From assembly GCA_022385805.1 (NCBI GenBank), contig MU277775.1:5909-69908 (forward strand): DNA of 64,000 nt, read 5' to 3'. Below the pieces are notes generated by a model. The model made no database searches and was not told where the DNA came from. It saw only the letters and a program-made list of their open reading frames with translations. The position numbers were made by a program, and so were the translations under genes. The DNA is from Pilatotrama ljubarskyi (lineage: Eukaryota; Basidiomycota; Agaricomycetes; Polyporales; Polyporaceae). Positions within the stretch are counted from its first letter, which is position 1; every line of letters begins with the position of its first letter. Below are positions 1 through 11,523 of this stretch, one piece after another.

Positions 1-710
1 GCACCGTGCTATAGGACGAGTTGGCGGGCAGTAGGCAGGGACGGGCGCTAACATACGAGGCCAGCGACGCGCGTCAAGGCGACCGACGCGTGTGTCGGTC
101 GAGCGCGTCAGGCGCCGGGCCTTCGGAAGGTGGCCCTGCCGTCCTCCCGCCGCCCCCGGAGGTGGCTCCGGAGGTGCTGCGAACTGAGTGACGCAACGGA
201 GAGCGTCCTTTGCGTCACCCCGAGCTGCGCTCGCTCATCGTGGGAAATAAAATGAGCGATAAAAAAAAGAATTGAGGGGGGCTACTACTTACTGAGTACT
301 TAGTTACTAGATGCATGTGGCACCACGTTCAAAGTCTCGAGGACTCTGAGCGTGAGAACTACCTTCCCAAAGGACAATCGGTACGACTGACAGAATACAC
401 AGCTCCTTCATGATTGAGGGACTCCTCGCGACTTCCTCGCCAACCTCGACGTCTAGGTACTTTCGCTGCACTTTGCAGGTGTGGCATCGACGGTTGGCTT
501 CGACTTGACTGGCTACGGTCAGCAAACTATCTCAGTCTGCGAACTCGGGACGCGCCGAAGGTACTTCGGACCAATCACGGTCCGCACGCCTTCTCCTGCA
601 CCCGCGACGAGGACAAGGTCCTCTCCCACATCCTACCTCCTTGTCTCGCTTTGTTCTTTTTTGGCTGGGCTCTTTAGGTCAGCGGACGAGCGTGAACACG
701 ATACGACACG
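1..710. other. non-coding flank upstream of F-box gene
   Basis: I see no convincing coding exon here; the open frames are short and low in complexity. A short AT-rich patch lies around 247-310. A pyrimidine-rich stretch at roughly 630-680 directly precedes the F-box gene and is a plausible core-promoter element. The first 240 bases are GC-rich and could be the 3' end or UTR of a gene outside the window. Confidence 0.4.
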
Positions 711-3010
711 GTGGCAAGCCCGGGCATGTCTGCAAACGGCACCGAACAGAGCGATACCTCCCAGGACATGATCTCTCTCGCTACTCTGCCGTACGACCTG
801 CTCCTGAACATTGCGCGACATCTTGAACTGCGCGACATTCATGCACTCCAGCTGGTAAGTCCTCTAGTCCGATCCACGATCTCGGCGGGGGCGATTTGCC
901 GAAGGCGCGGTGGGAGCATCTGGCTGCCCTCCAGCCACCGCTCTAGGTGTGAGAGCCGGCCTGCAGAAGCTCGACCTGCTCCCCATCCCGACTGTCCCGA
1001 ATTATCCGAACGCGAACTCATCCAGGGTGTTTCTCGATAGACTTGCAAGGCGCTTCACGGCTTTGCCACCACGCGGCCTGTGTACCGCAACCTGGCCACC
1101 GCGCTCTTGAAACGCTGTCGCGCGCTCCCGCTCCACGGCTTCCAACGCTTATCAGACCTCACCGACGAGCAGCTCGTCGAAGCCGTCAACCAGGCGACTC
1201 GGTTAGAGACCGCCTGGCTCACGCGCGGTCCGCGCCCCTCCACCTCGTCTCCGTACCTCACCGCCGGAGAGGGCTCGACCGACGGAAACAGGAGTTGGTA
1301 CAAGGTCATCAGGGCGCCCCCAAACGAGGAGGTTGACTGGCTGTCGCCGATCACGTCGAGCTACAGCCTGTGCGCGACGAAGAGCGGCAAGGTCGTATGC
1401 TGGGACGTGCACCGGGACGAGTGCCTCGCGGAGTGGGACCCGAAGGAGCGCTGGGAGCTCTGGAAGTGCAGGGTCGAGTTCGACATCAGGACGGTTTTCT
1501 TCACCATGGCGAAGGTGCTGCAACGATCGTGAGTAGCGGGCCGAAATGTGTTCCTCTGCTGTGGAGCTAAGCCAACTTCAGATTCGACGATCGAGTAATG
1601 GAGTTCGTGCTCATGAAGCTCGAGTTTCCCGACAAGGGCGAGCCTCGGTTCTCAGAGCTGGCGACCTTCAAGACCATCGGGATCGTTATGAACGTCTTCC
1701 TTCTCGATCCCTCGTCATGTCTGCTATCCGCCTTCGTCTGGGTAGCTAGCTCAAATACGATCGGTCTCTACGCATTGCTGGACTGGAGGAAAGAGGAGTA
1801 CGTGTTCATCGACACCGGGATCGAATGCGTACGTCCATCGCTTGCATTCCCCGTCTCGACGTGGGCTTACTCGCTAGAACAGTCCATGTCCTCGAACTGG
1901 TCGTGTATCCTCTACAAGGAGCAAATTGTCATTCACTCCGAGGAGAGCGACGTCGCGTACCAGTATTTCTACCCCATCTCGGTCTTGCAGCAGCACGCGC
2001 GCCCTTCGTCCTCAGCAAGCTCGTTCGTACCCAGCATCTCCCAGCGGCTAGGCCCGGTCACCACCATGTCGGCGCCCTTCATCTTCCCTCCGCAGACCCG
2101 AACAAGCTCGCCTGAAACGATCCCTGACGAGGAGGCTCAGCCAAACGGTGACGCCCCCGAGGGCGAGGCCCCGAATCCGGACGGTGCTGATGGCGACGCG
2201 GAGGAGGACGGCGGTTCCGGCACGATCTCGGACGGGAACCCGTTCCCCTACCCGCCGTGGTACCCGGAAAGCGCGCACTTCGTGCGACAATGGTGGCCCA
2301 CGCTCGCGTCGGTGCCTCGGCTCAGCTGCACTGTCGTCCTCCTGGCGGACCACGAGCCCGAGACACATCGCACGCGCTACGTCCTCGCGCAGCACTACTT
2401 CAAGGTCCCGCTCATCGAGCCGGACGAGCTGGAGCAAATGCCCGCCGCTGCCGCGAAGGCGGTCGAAGCTGCCCACGCAAACAGCCCCTCCGTCGCTCTC
2501 GCGAACGGCGCCAGCCCGGGCGGGAGCGCGTCCTCCTCGGAACACGGTTCGTGGCCAGAGGACGCGACGCCAGACCGGCCGCGCAAACCGAGCAGCGCCG
2601 AGTCGTCCATGATGCGGCTCTGGTACGTGAGCGAGCCGTTCGAGGTCGTCTGCGTGCTCGACGGCATGGACGACGAGCTGGACCCGGACGGCGGGCAGGA
2701 GCGCCCGCGGCCGCTCATGGCGGTCGACTTTGGGCACGCGGTGTGGATCGAGTTCGCGTATCCGCCAGAGATGGACCGCGAGGACAAGCGGCTGCGGTTC
2801 GTGACGTTCCCGCCGGTGACGAACGACCGTGACGCGATGAGCTACGCGGGGACGAGCACGGCGGACTCGCTGGAGGGCATCGTGCGCACGCTCGAGGTGC
2901 CCGAGGAGCTCGACCTCGACGCCGTCGAGACGATCAACATCGACCAGTCGCAGGGCGCGATCATCATCTCAGTGCGGGACGGGAAGATCTTTATTCTCTG
3001 CTACGAATAG
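711..3010 (+). CDS. F-box domain protein
   Basis: Predicted substrate-recognition subunit of an SCF-type ubiquitin ligase. Four exons (711-854, 1041-1528, 1582-1828, 1883-3010) join in frame to about 668 residues. The F-box is near the N-terminus: LPYDLLLNIARHLELRDIHA is followed across the first intron by a TCKALH segment, the usual end of the motif. The middle has a beta-propeller-like stretch (SGKVVCWDVHRDECLAEWD). The second half contains a long acidic, Pro/Ser-rich insert at about residues 290-330. The third intron (1829-1882, 54 nt) is a multiple of three and has no stop, so retention would add 18 residues. A second Met at 726 is an equally good start. The substrate is unknown. Proteins like this are numerous in Agaricomycetes and diverge quickly. 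Confidence 0.8.
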
Positions 3011-4815
3011 CGACGACACTCACGACTACCGCGGACCGGTGCCACCTCGGGGGGCTTGTGTGAGGGTGAGTTCTGTGATGGGAGGGCTGGGAGGCGGGTC
3101 GGCGATGAGCAGTGTATCGGATCCTGCGACAGACTTGCAAGTAGAGACTGCAGACCAATGTATCCGCTAAGTACTAGTGAGCGTGTATTACCAGCACTGA
3201 TTGATACCCTCTCCACATCTGAAGCTAGTAGTAGCAGCCACGCCCGCAGCAGACCTGAAGACCCCGCTCGTTCCCGTTCGTTGCCATGTATGGTACGTCT
3301 TGACGGTAGCATGAGAGCAGCGGGTCCGTCCTCGCGTCGCGGGAGTGCAGTGAGCCTTCTAGGCCACCGGCGATACTCGGATGTACAAAACGCGTCGATG
3401 CATGCAATGATACCTTCGCCACCCGCGGTCTTCGTGATGGGACACCTAGCTTCCACGCATGTCGTCCAGCTTTATGACAACTGGATCCGCTGCGATAAAG
3501 GACTTGTCACTCGCCGAGTCGCGCCTCTAACTCTGAGATGAACGGCTCGCTGTGTAGGACGTCCTGCGCCACCTGGCTACCCCGTTTAACTGTTGTCATT
3601 GTCTGCGCAATGTCAAGTCTCGTCATTTCCGTCCATGCGAGAGCATCAATCTCTGCTGACAAGCTCCTCAGAGTGGACCTCTCATCTGTTCATGGACAGC
3701 ATGCGTGGCGAAGCCGACGATCATCCAGCTCTGCCGTCCCTCCTCGAGGCAGCACAAGGTACGCTTCCGTGTTCTGGTCAGAATCTGATGCTAAGTACGT
3801 CCCAGTGAACACTCGCACGTCTGTAGTCCGTAGCTTACGCGTTCATGATTCCCGCAGGGTCCCCAGAACGCGTCGGACTGTGCACGCTTTCGTAGGTGAC
3901 GAACTTGCGATGTGAAGGTCCCCGGAGAAGCGACGTACGCCGTGGACCAAGTTCATGCCGAGGACGTAAAGTTGTGTATGCCTTCATGGCGGACGTCCGC
4001 GAGAGGCCTCTGAGTCGACTTGTGGTCTCAGATGCATTCCTTCTGCACGCGGAGATGCGTGAAGCGTGTAGCTGCGAAAGCACCCTTGATATTGTCGAAG
4101 ACGCGAAGATGGCTCTTCGAGCGGGCTGGAGGCGCGGAAGCTGTACCTTCGGGGTTCTGCAGGCAGAACTGGTCGCGCGATGACCCCAGGATTGCCGAAG
4201 TGCTGCTCGCGGCGCCCCAGAGTCGCTGTGGCGTCCAGTAAGAACGCGGGGGGTGCCTCGTTCTGCCTTAGCATATCGCGCGATCGGACACCCTGGCTCC
4301 CTGAGGCCCAGGACGAGCATGTCGATCAGGGCACCCGTCGGAATGCCCAGCCCTCGCGGGTTTTCTGTGGTGATGAGAAAGCGACGTTTGCTTATCGTCG
4401 ACGGTGACGAGAGTCTGAGGCAGACTGGTCATTTCTGAGCAGCGACGAGCAGGAACGACGACCATGATCTGAGCGGTGAGTCGCGTGGAGGCGCAGGTAA
4501 ATCGATGGACTTGATCAAATTCGGCGGATTGGCGGAGGCGCGCAGAATCGTGCGACTCGCGAATTGATGCTTTGCGCGGGCGCGTAAATGTTTCGCCCAC
4601 GTTGCGCGCGACCGCCAGGAGATATAAGAACCCCCCGCGTCGACGCCCCCTCCGTCTCACCTCCATCGCATCGTCCTCGTTGCATGTTCTCTAACCAACT
4701 GGGGAGCTCTCACAATCGCCACAGAGGTAGCAAACACACCTGCGGCGACGGCCTAATACACTGCTTCTGAAACATCCCGCGCACCCCTCCGTACAACACT
4801 CTAAACTATCCAACC
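3011..4815. other. 1.8-kb intergenic region
   Basis: No open frame here has protein-like composition or plausible splice partners. The distal part must contain the 3' UTR of the F-box gene and the proximal part the INO1 promoter. Nothing else recognisable was seen. Confidence 0.4.
4621..4629 (+). promoter_or_regulatory. TATA-like element of INO1
   Basis: GATATAAGA lies about 190 bp before the INO1 start codon. This leaves room for a 5' UTR of typical length, possibly with a leader intron. It is the only TATA-like string in the proximal promoter. Confidence 0.4.
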
Positions 4816-6603
4816 ATGTCCTCCATCGCCAACGGAACCGGCGCGAACACGCCCGAGTCTCAGCTCGAGAGTGTCCTCCCGATCCACCCCACCGCTGCAC
4901 GCCGGGGAAACCCCATCGTCGTGCAGTCCGACCTCACCTCCTATTCCAACGACTACATCACCTCCAAGTTCACCAACCGCGGTGCCGACGTCGCCGTCGT
5001 CGAGGGCCAGTACATCGTCACCCCCACCGCCAAGCAGTATGAGTTCCAGACGGCCCGCAAGGTCGCGAAGACGGGGTACGTCCTCTCACGTGACACGACG
5101 CGTCGCGCTCCCGTGCTCATGCGTTGTTGCTTGCAGGCTGATGATGGTTGGCTGGGGCGGGAATAACGGCTCGACGCTCTCCGCCACGATCCTCGCCAAC
5201 CGCCACAACATCGTCTGGCACACCAAGGGCGGCGTCCAACAGCCCAACTACATCGGCTCCCTCCTCCGCGCCTCCACCGTCCGCCTCGGCACTGACCCGA
5301 GCACCGGCAAGGACATCTACGTGCCCATCTCCGACGTCCTGCCCATGGTCCACCCCAACGACCTCGTGCTCGGCGGCTGGGACATCTCCGGCCTCCGCAT
5401 GGATGAGGCCATGAAGCGCGCGCAGGTGCTCGACTACGACCTCCAGCGCCAGGTCGCGCCCTACATGGCCGAGCTCGGAGCCCCCCTCCCCTCCATCTAC
5501 TACCCCGACTTCATCGCCGCCAACCAGGAAGCCCGCGCGGACAACGTCGTCCCCGGCACGGACAAACAGGCCCACCTCGAGCACCTCCGCGCGGACATCC
5601 GCCGCTTCAAGGAGCAGCACGGCCTCGACCGCGTCATCGTCTTCTGGACGGCGAACACGGAGCGCTACAGCGACATCATCCCCGGCGTGAACGACACCGC
5701 GGACAACCTCCTCAACGCGATCAAGACTTCGCACTCCGAGGTGTCCCCGTCCACGCTCTTCGCCGTCGCCTCCATCCTCGAGGGCGAGCCGTTCGTCAAC
5801 GGCGCCCCGCAGAACACCTTCGTGCCCGGCGTGATCGAGCTCGCGGAGCGCACCCGTTCTTTCATCGGCGGCGACGACCTCAAGTCCGGCCAGACGAAGC
5901 TCAAGAGCGTCTTCGCCGAGTTCCTCGTCAACGCGGGCATCAAGCCGCTCTCGATCGCCTCGTACAACCACCTCGGCAACAACGACGGCCACAACCTCTC
6001 CGCGGAGCCGCAGTTCAAGAGCAAGGAGATCAGCAAGAGCAGCGTCGTCGACGACATGGTCGCCGCGAACCCGCTCCTCTTCAAGCCCCCGCAGGAGGGC
6101 GCGCCGAAGGGCTCGAAGGCCGCCAAGGGCGAGCACCCCGACCACATCGTCGTCATCAAGTACGTCCCCGCCGTCGGCGACTCGAAGCGCGCGATCGACG
6201 AGTACTACTCGGAGATCTTCTGCGGCGGCCGCTCGACCATCAACATCTTCAATGAATGCGAGGTCAGACTCGTCCGCTGTTGCCGTGTTCTTGATCACAG
6301 CGCTCACTCCGCTTACAGGATTCCCTCCTCGCGACGCCCCTCATCCTCGACCTCGCCATCCTCGCCGAGCTTCTCACGCGCGTCAAGTACCGCGACGCGT
6401 CGCCCGGCTCCAAGGCGGAGTTCGCACCTCTCTACCCGGTGCTCTCCCTGCTGTCGTATATGCTCAAGGCCCCGCTAGTCAAGCCCGGAACCGACGTCGT
6501 CAACAGCCTCAACCGCCAGCGGAACGCCCTCGAGGCGTTCCTCAAGGCCTGCATCGGTCTCGAGGGCAGCAGTGACCTCCTCCTGGAGACCCGCATCTGG
6601 TGA
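4816..6603 (+). CDS. INO1: myo-inositol-1-phosphate synthase
   Basis: Converts glucose 6-phosphate to 1D-myo-inositol 3-phosphate with internal NAD+ redox cycling, the committed step of inositol and phosphatidylinositol synthesis, in the cytosol. Three exons (4816-5075, 5137-6262, 6319-6603) give 556 residues, normal for eukaryotic enzymes. The dinucleotide-binding motif [12 protein letters not shown] follows the first intron. Family signatures include [39 protein letters not shown] and [18 protein letters not shown], the last formed by splicing at 6262/6319. The C-terminal [15 protein letters not shown] is also conserved. Codon use is strongly C-biased at third positions, suggesting high expression. 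The start is the first Met and gives a typical N-terminus. Identification is secure. Confidence 0.97.
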
Positions 6604-8345
6604 ATGCCCCGCCGTGGGTAGCGAAAAGCTTCGCAGTCGGTATGGACGATGACGAGTGTTCCCGGGATCCCAGCACCCCAATAGCTTTCTAGATAGTCCC
6701 GATGCATCGCTCAACCGGTGCCCAATCATGTATGCAGTCCTGCCTGAATCATTGATGTTTCGTGCGCACTACTACGCGCTGCTCAACCCGCCCGCGTTTG
6801 CCCCCTGCGCTTCGTCTCTGGGGACACAGAAAGCTCCGACGTCGCTACCCGGGGTACCCCTTTCCGCTACTGACAGGGTGTCTATGACGGGTGAGGCTGG
6901 ACTTGAGATAGCGCTATGAGAGTATGCTTTGCTATCTCGGACTCGCCCCTTCCAGTGACTGCCGCACAAACTTGTAACAACAATCTGAAGACACACTCAG
7001 TTACAGTACAGTAATCAGGCACTCGCATACGCCCACGCTGAGACCGCGGATCACCCTGAACTTCAAGCTGTGGCCCCACGCTGGCGGCGGTGTTTGGTCG
7101 AGAGGTCCAGTCTGCTGCACTTCGGTGCTACGCGCGTGCCATGCGCCCGGTCGCTGCGGGAATGCGACTTATCCCGCTCATCTGCGCATGCTCAGGCTCT
7201 CGTGCGGACGTTGCCCCCCTCGCGATGTGCTCGCGCAGGGTAGTGCACAGTAGAATACTCAGGAATACACCTGGCAGTCGGACCACTCAGTGACCTGAAG
7301 AAGCATGTGCCCACTGCACTGTCTGGGTATGGTAGAATAACTTGAATGGTGCACATTGCCGCACCCGTCCTACACCCAATTGCGCCGCAAAGCCTCAACC
7401 CTCAGTGCTGGGAGAGGCTACGACGCGAGATGTGGCAGAGGTATCCGAGCCACTCCAATAGAACTTTGCTCAAGGGATCCGGAGCCGCCCATTTGTGCAC
7501 CTGGACCACACTCGGCCGCCCGTCACCTGTGCAGCGGGATGGCTCCCCGCGGCTCCCGCCCGCAACCCTACCCCACCCCTGTGTGATACTCCTCCTCTTC
7601 AGGGTCCCGCCGCACATTGAAAGCCTTCCAACCGGCGGGGAAGTGTTGCCTTCTCACCTCCATCAGAGGTGGAAAGGCGACACTTCTCTGCCGGCTGCGC
7701 CCTCCCCCTCTCATCATCTTCCTGACAGCGGCGACGCTAGGCAGGAAGCGAGGGGGTGGAGTGATGAGGGGCAGCATCTTCGGCCCAGTACCAGATCCCC
7801 TCAGTTTTTACGTGAGGGGTCAGGGAAGGGCAGAAAGCCCACCAATGGGATTCCTGCGGCAAAGCCCGTGTGTTTCATTTCCGGTGCGACCTCATCGGCA
7901 GAAGCCTTGGTGTGGGAATTGCGCAGTATTTGTGACACAGTGACGTCTGGCAACATCCTCATTTGGCGGATTCGCTGCTCCAGAAGGTGCCCTGCCCCTT
8001 ACCCCAGCCTCTTCTGGCTGTCATGAGGCAGAGAGATGCCCGGTTTTGCTATGGCAAAAATGAGTGCCCTGATCAGAATGCGCGCTTATACACTTTGCTG
8101 GTGTATAAAGCGCGACTTAGATCCCCCATATTTTATCCCTTCGACAAGCTATCCCTCTTACCCTGCTCTCCCCACAATATACCGCATCCTCCATGCCAGC
8201 ACTCAGCAATGGTAGTCGGAACACCCTGCCCTACAGATGCAAGCAAATGCGGAACAGTGAATTTATATACACTTGAATCTGAGCTTGGCTCGTCACACTA
8301 ATACAACCCTAACCTGACCTCTTAGCTCTGTATCCAGAGGGAAGC
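6604..8345. other. 1.7-kb region with hairpins, no clear gene
   Basis: No reading frame is supported. The second half (about 7600-8110) is rich in short inverted repeats and differs in texture from neighbouring spacers, as if it were decayed mobile DNA. A TATAAA at 8104-8109 could serve the small gene starting at 8346. Confidence 0.35.
7632..7694. repeat. 63-bp near-perfect inverted repeat (hairpin)
   Basis: Two 29-bp arms, beginning with CCGGC and ending with CCGG, surround a loop of about 5 nt (CATCA). By eye the arms pair at about 24 of 29 positions. The flanks do not continue the symmetry. The hairpin could be a foldback or MITE core, a structured RNA or a transposon relic. Confidence 0.6.
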
Positions 8346-9095
8346 ATGAGGATCCCGTCGTTGCCTGAGAAGAAGGCTGTGTACACAGATATTCGGGCAC
8401 AATTTCCGACTATAAAGTACACGATGCACCAGCATTTAACTTGGTGCTCAGGGAAGGATAAGGGGCTGAGCATGCAGATGAATGTGAAAGGTGAGCTGTT
8501 GCACTTTGAATGTCCCGGCAAGGTGTGCCAGAGGGTTCTCACAGCAGACTGTGACAATGCTGTGCGCAGAATTTGTGCGAGCCCAGCTTGCAGATTACCC
8601 CAACCCTACATTTTTCACAATGCGGGAGTGGGCGGCCACCCTCGGCGTGACCTTTTACCAGGTTGCGAAGACCATCGAGCAGTGCTACCACAGCACGCTC
8701 AGCACTGTCACGCCAGGGAACCTGGTCGGCACCTCTCGTGGTGCTCGTCCTGTAAGTTTGATCTCTATCATGCCGGGGTCACGACAATACTCACCGGCTA
8801 CCCTGACCAGCTCGCACCGGCCGAAAGAGCAATGGGATTGAATGGCGCCGTCCATGGCGCCGTCGACCTTCCCTGGGACATTGCTCAGGCGGCAGAACCG
8901 ACCGAGGGGCGTGCACCGTATTATATCCCGGGCGCGCACTTGAGCGAGGTGCCCTTTGAATGTGGCAGCGCACTATTCGAGTGGCACGGTGGAAGGGTCG
9001 ACGGGGACGGCTTCGGAGTACCGCCACTTGCCGGAGACGGCCCGCAATACTTGGACGACTTTGTGGCATTTGCGCCGCCTTTGCAGGAGGATTGA
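8346..9095 (+). CDS. unrecognised small spliced gene
   Basis: I do not recognise the product. A gene is supported by splicing: 8346-8490, 8570-8751 and 8811-9095 join across a GTGAGC...CAG and a GTAAGT...CAG intron into one frame of 203 residues, using two different genomic frames. The joined sequence has ordinary composition, with a Trp/Tyr-containing core (FTMREWAATLGVTFYQVAK) and an acidic, Pro/Gly-rich C-terminus (GDGPQYLDDFVAFAPP). No signal peptide, membrane helix or known motif is seen. The 5' part is less certain than the two later exons. It lies convergent to TIM50, with only about 200 bp between stops. It could be a lineage-specific gene or a decayed transposon gene. Confidence 0.45.
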   Translation: MRIPSLPEKKAVYTDIRAQFPTIKYTMHQHLTWCSGKDKGLSMQMNVKGELLHFECPGKVCQRVLTADCDNAVRRICASPACRLPQPYIFHNAGVGGHPRRDLLPGCEDHRAVLPQHAQHCHAREPGRHLSWCSSCKFDLYHAGVTTILTGYPDQLAPAERAMGLNGAVHGAVDLPWDIAQAAEPTEGRAPYYIPGAHLSEVPFECGSALFEWHGGRVDGDGFGVPPLAGDGPQYLDDFVAFAPPLQED

Positions 9096-9301
9096 GGTGT
9101 TGCCAATGGTTTGAGTTTGCTTGAAAAAGAGTTGACACGCTTGTAAAGTTAGCACAATTGTGGCACACACCGTCGAGCGGTTGAGATTATCATCATTAGC
9201 GCGATTACCGTAGGGTTTAATAGGCCGCGCGAGAGCGGATATCTAGAGAGCGGGGTGACATGCACATCGAATCGTACCGTACAGACAGACGCTTCCTCAC
9301 C

Positions 9302-11102
9302 CTACTTCGCCGCGCTAGCTGGGGTCTGCTGCTGCTGAGCCGGCTGCTGCAAGTGCGACGGTGGCTGCGACTGCCCCTGCACCTGGGGCGGAGGGGGCTG
9401 GGGTCCGCCGGCCATCATCGCCTGCACCGCGCCCCAGATGGTGCTGGGCATCTCCCGCGCCATCGCCTCCTGCTCCTCCTTGAGCATCCGGTCGAAGTTC
9501 TCCTTGTTCTGGCGGAGGTACTCCTGCTCCTCCATGTAGTGGCGCTGTGCCTCGAGCCGCTTCTGCTCGAGATAGGTGAGCGGGACGGGGGACTGGACGG
9601 CCTGTGGGTTCAAGACGTCATGAGTGTTGGTACATTAGAGCATGGATGAGGAGGGGGCGATGACGCACCTGCTCGGAGCCGCCGAAGAGGCTGCTGAGCG
9701 TCAGTCCGCCGCGCGAGAGACCCTTGCGGCTGTGCTCCCACTCCTCCAGGTGCTTCTGCTTCATCTCCGCCTCCTTCTTGGCGAACTCAAGCGGGATGTT
9801 CTTGCCCTGGTACGCCTGCAACACCGGGCGCACGTCAGGCGTCTTGAAGATGGCGATCGCTGCAAGGGCGAGCACAAGTGAGCTCGGGGTTCTCACACTC
9901 GGAAGGGCACGGTTTGTGGGTGGAGGGAAGATGCACTAACACTCGAGGAAAGGAATCATGGCGATGAGGCCGCGGTCCTTGGGGTCCCCAGTCCACTTCG
10001 GGAGGATGATTGCGTTCTCTGGGTTAGGCTTGACGTGTTCGGGGTGGGTGTCGAGGAGGATGACCTTGGAGAGGTCGCGGTTGAGATACTTGAGGTCCTT
10101 CACAGGTTGCCCTTGCTCCGAGCGGCAGGCGTCGCGGAACAGCCGGTGCATGATGTAAAACTGGTACGGATCGAGCTTGTCGATGATGGGCATCGCGGTC
10201 TGGAAGAAGGAAGCTCGAGCAATGAAGAGGGGCCAACGAAACGCACGGACGTAAGGAACTCACGTAGTGGTACTGGGTGGTGAAGATGACGATCTCGTAG
10301 AATTGCGAGAGATATCCGAGGAAGTAATCTACCCCAGGACGCTTCGCTGTCCGCCACCCATGTTGCCGCTGTAAGACTCATCTCAGTCCGATGAATCCGC
10401 ACTGTTGCATAGACAGACGCACATCCCACGTCGAGGTGACGAGAAGATCATCCACGGACAGTAGCAAGGTGTAGGGCCGGTAGAGGTGCCCCTGCAATGG
10501 TGGAGGAAGGAGCTCAGGCCATAGCGGTTCGGTGAAAGTCTGCAGGAGAGCGCGTGTTCAGCAATAGTGATACAGGTGGACTAGGCCAACTGACATCGAA
10601 GATACTCGAGAACCTAAGTTTTGTCCGCTCCCACCGCGACTTGGGAGCGTCTTCAGCAGTCTGCGATTGCGTCAGTACAAATCAGCCACGCGAATTGACG
10701 TGCGAGACGCACCCATTTTCTCGCCTTCAACTCCTCCTCGTCGAGCGGCTGCCCCATCTGCCATGTCGCCACTCCCGCCCCCACCACGAGCAGCGCAAGC
10801 GACAGACGACCCAAGAACCGCCGCCTCCGCTCGATACTTGACAGCGAATCCTTTGACGACTTTGCACCAGTGCGCTCTTTCCTCGTGTCCTCCGCTGAGG
10901 GATCGAAGTCCAGACTGGGTACGACCTGTGAGCTGGGAATCGGCTTCGGGGCCTCGGCGGGATCCTCGCTGGCAGGAGGTGGGGGCGGCGGGGGCGGATT
11001 GGTGGGCTTTTTGGGCGGGGGTGGAGGCTTCGACGCCAAGCATCGGACAGAGCGGTACGCAACGCCGCGCGCCGCCGTTGACCTGATCGCCGCCTGCAGC
11101 AT
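9302..11102 (-). CDS. TIM50: TIM50, inner-membrane import receptor of the TIM23 complex
   Basis: Receives presequence proteins emerging from the TOM complex and passes them to TIM23; it sits in the mitochondrial inner membrane with a large intermembrane-space domain. Seven exons (10713-11102, 10595-10660, 10423-10539, 10264-10368, 9941-10199, 9669-9859, 9302-9601) join in frame to 475 residues. The N-terminus is an Arg/Ala-rich mitochondrial presequence followed by a proline-rich stretch and one membrane helix ([15 protein letters not shown]). The FCP1-like domain then shows [51 protein letters not shown] and [18 protein letters not shown]. As in other Tim50 proteins the DxDx(T/V) phosphatase motif is not preserved. 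The C-terminus is a charged coiled coil ending in a Gln/Pro-rich tail. Confidence 0.95.
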
Positions 11103-11523
11103 CGTGCACAGATACGAGACGAAGCAAGGACAGGAGAATCAAGAAAGCCTCGGGCGATGGAGCTGCGTAAAGCCCGAAGCGCTCGTCTCATGCGCCGTCA
11201 TTTTTGGGCGCCAACTGAGCTCGCCGCTGCTGCTACACGGCGTCCTAGGCCTGGGACTTGGGCTCGGACCACAATATTGACGGTCTGCTCATGCGCTTAC
11301 CCTCTCTGAGACGGCAGCGGGCCTGACTCGCGGTGGGTCGACCTTTTGGTCTATCGATGATGTTGACACGTCTCGCCCTCCGTTTGAATCATCGCCCAGG
11401 TCGACATACGATACGAGTATGCGAGTGCAATGGCAAGAGTTTTGTTTCGGTACTCGGTAGTACTACTCATATACATGCTGAACGACCCTTCTCTCCAGAG
11501 GATATCACAGAATCACGTCTGCC

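Noticed and set aside
5117..6307. A 396-residue minus-strand open frame opposite INO1
   Set aside because: It is the antisense shadow of a C-biased, highly expressed gene; its Val/Asp/Leu/Glu-dominated composition follows from that codon bias.
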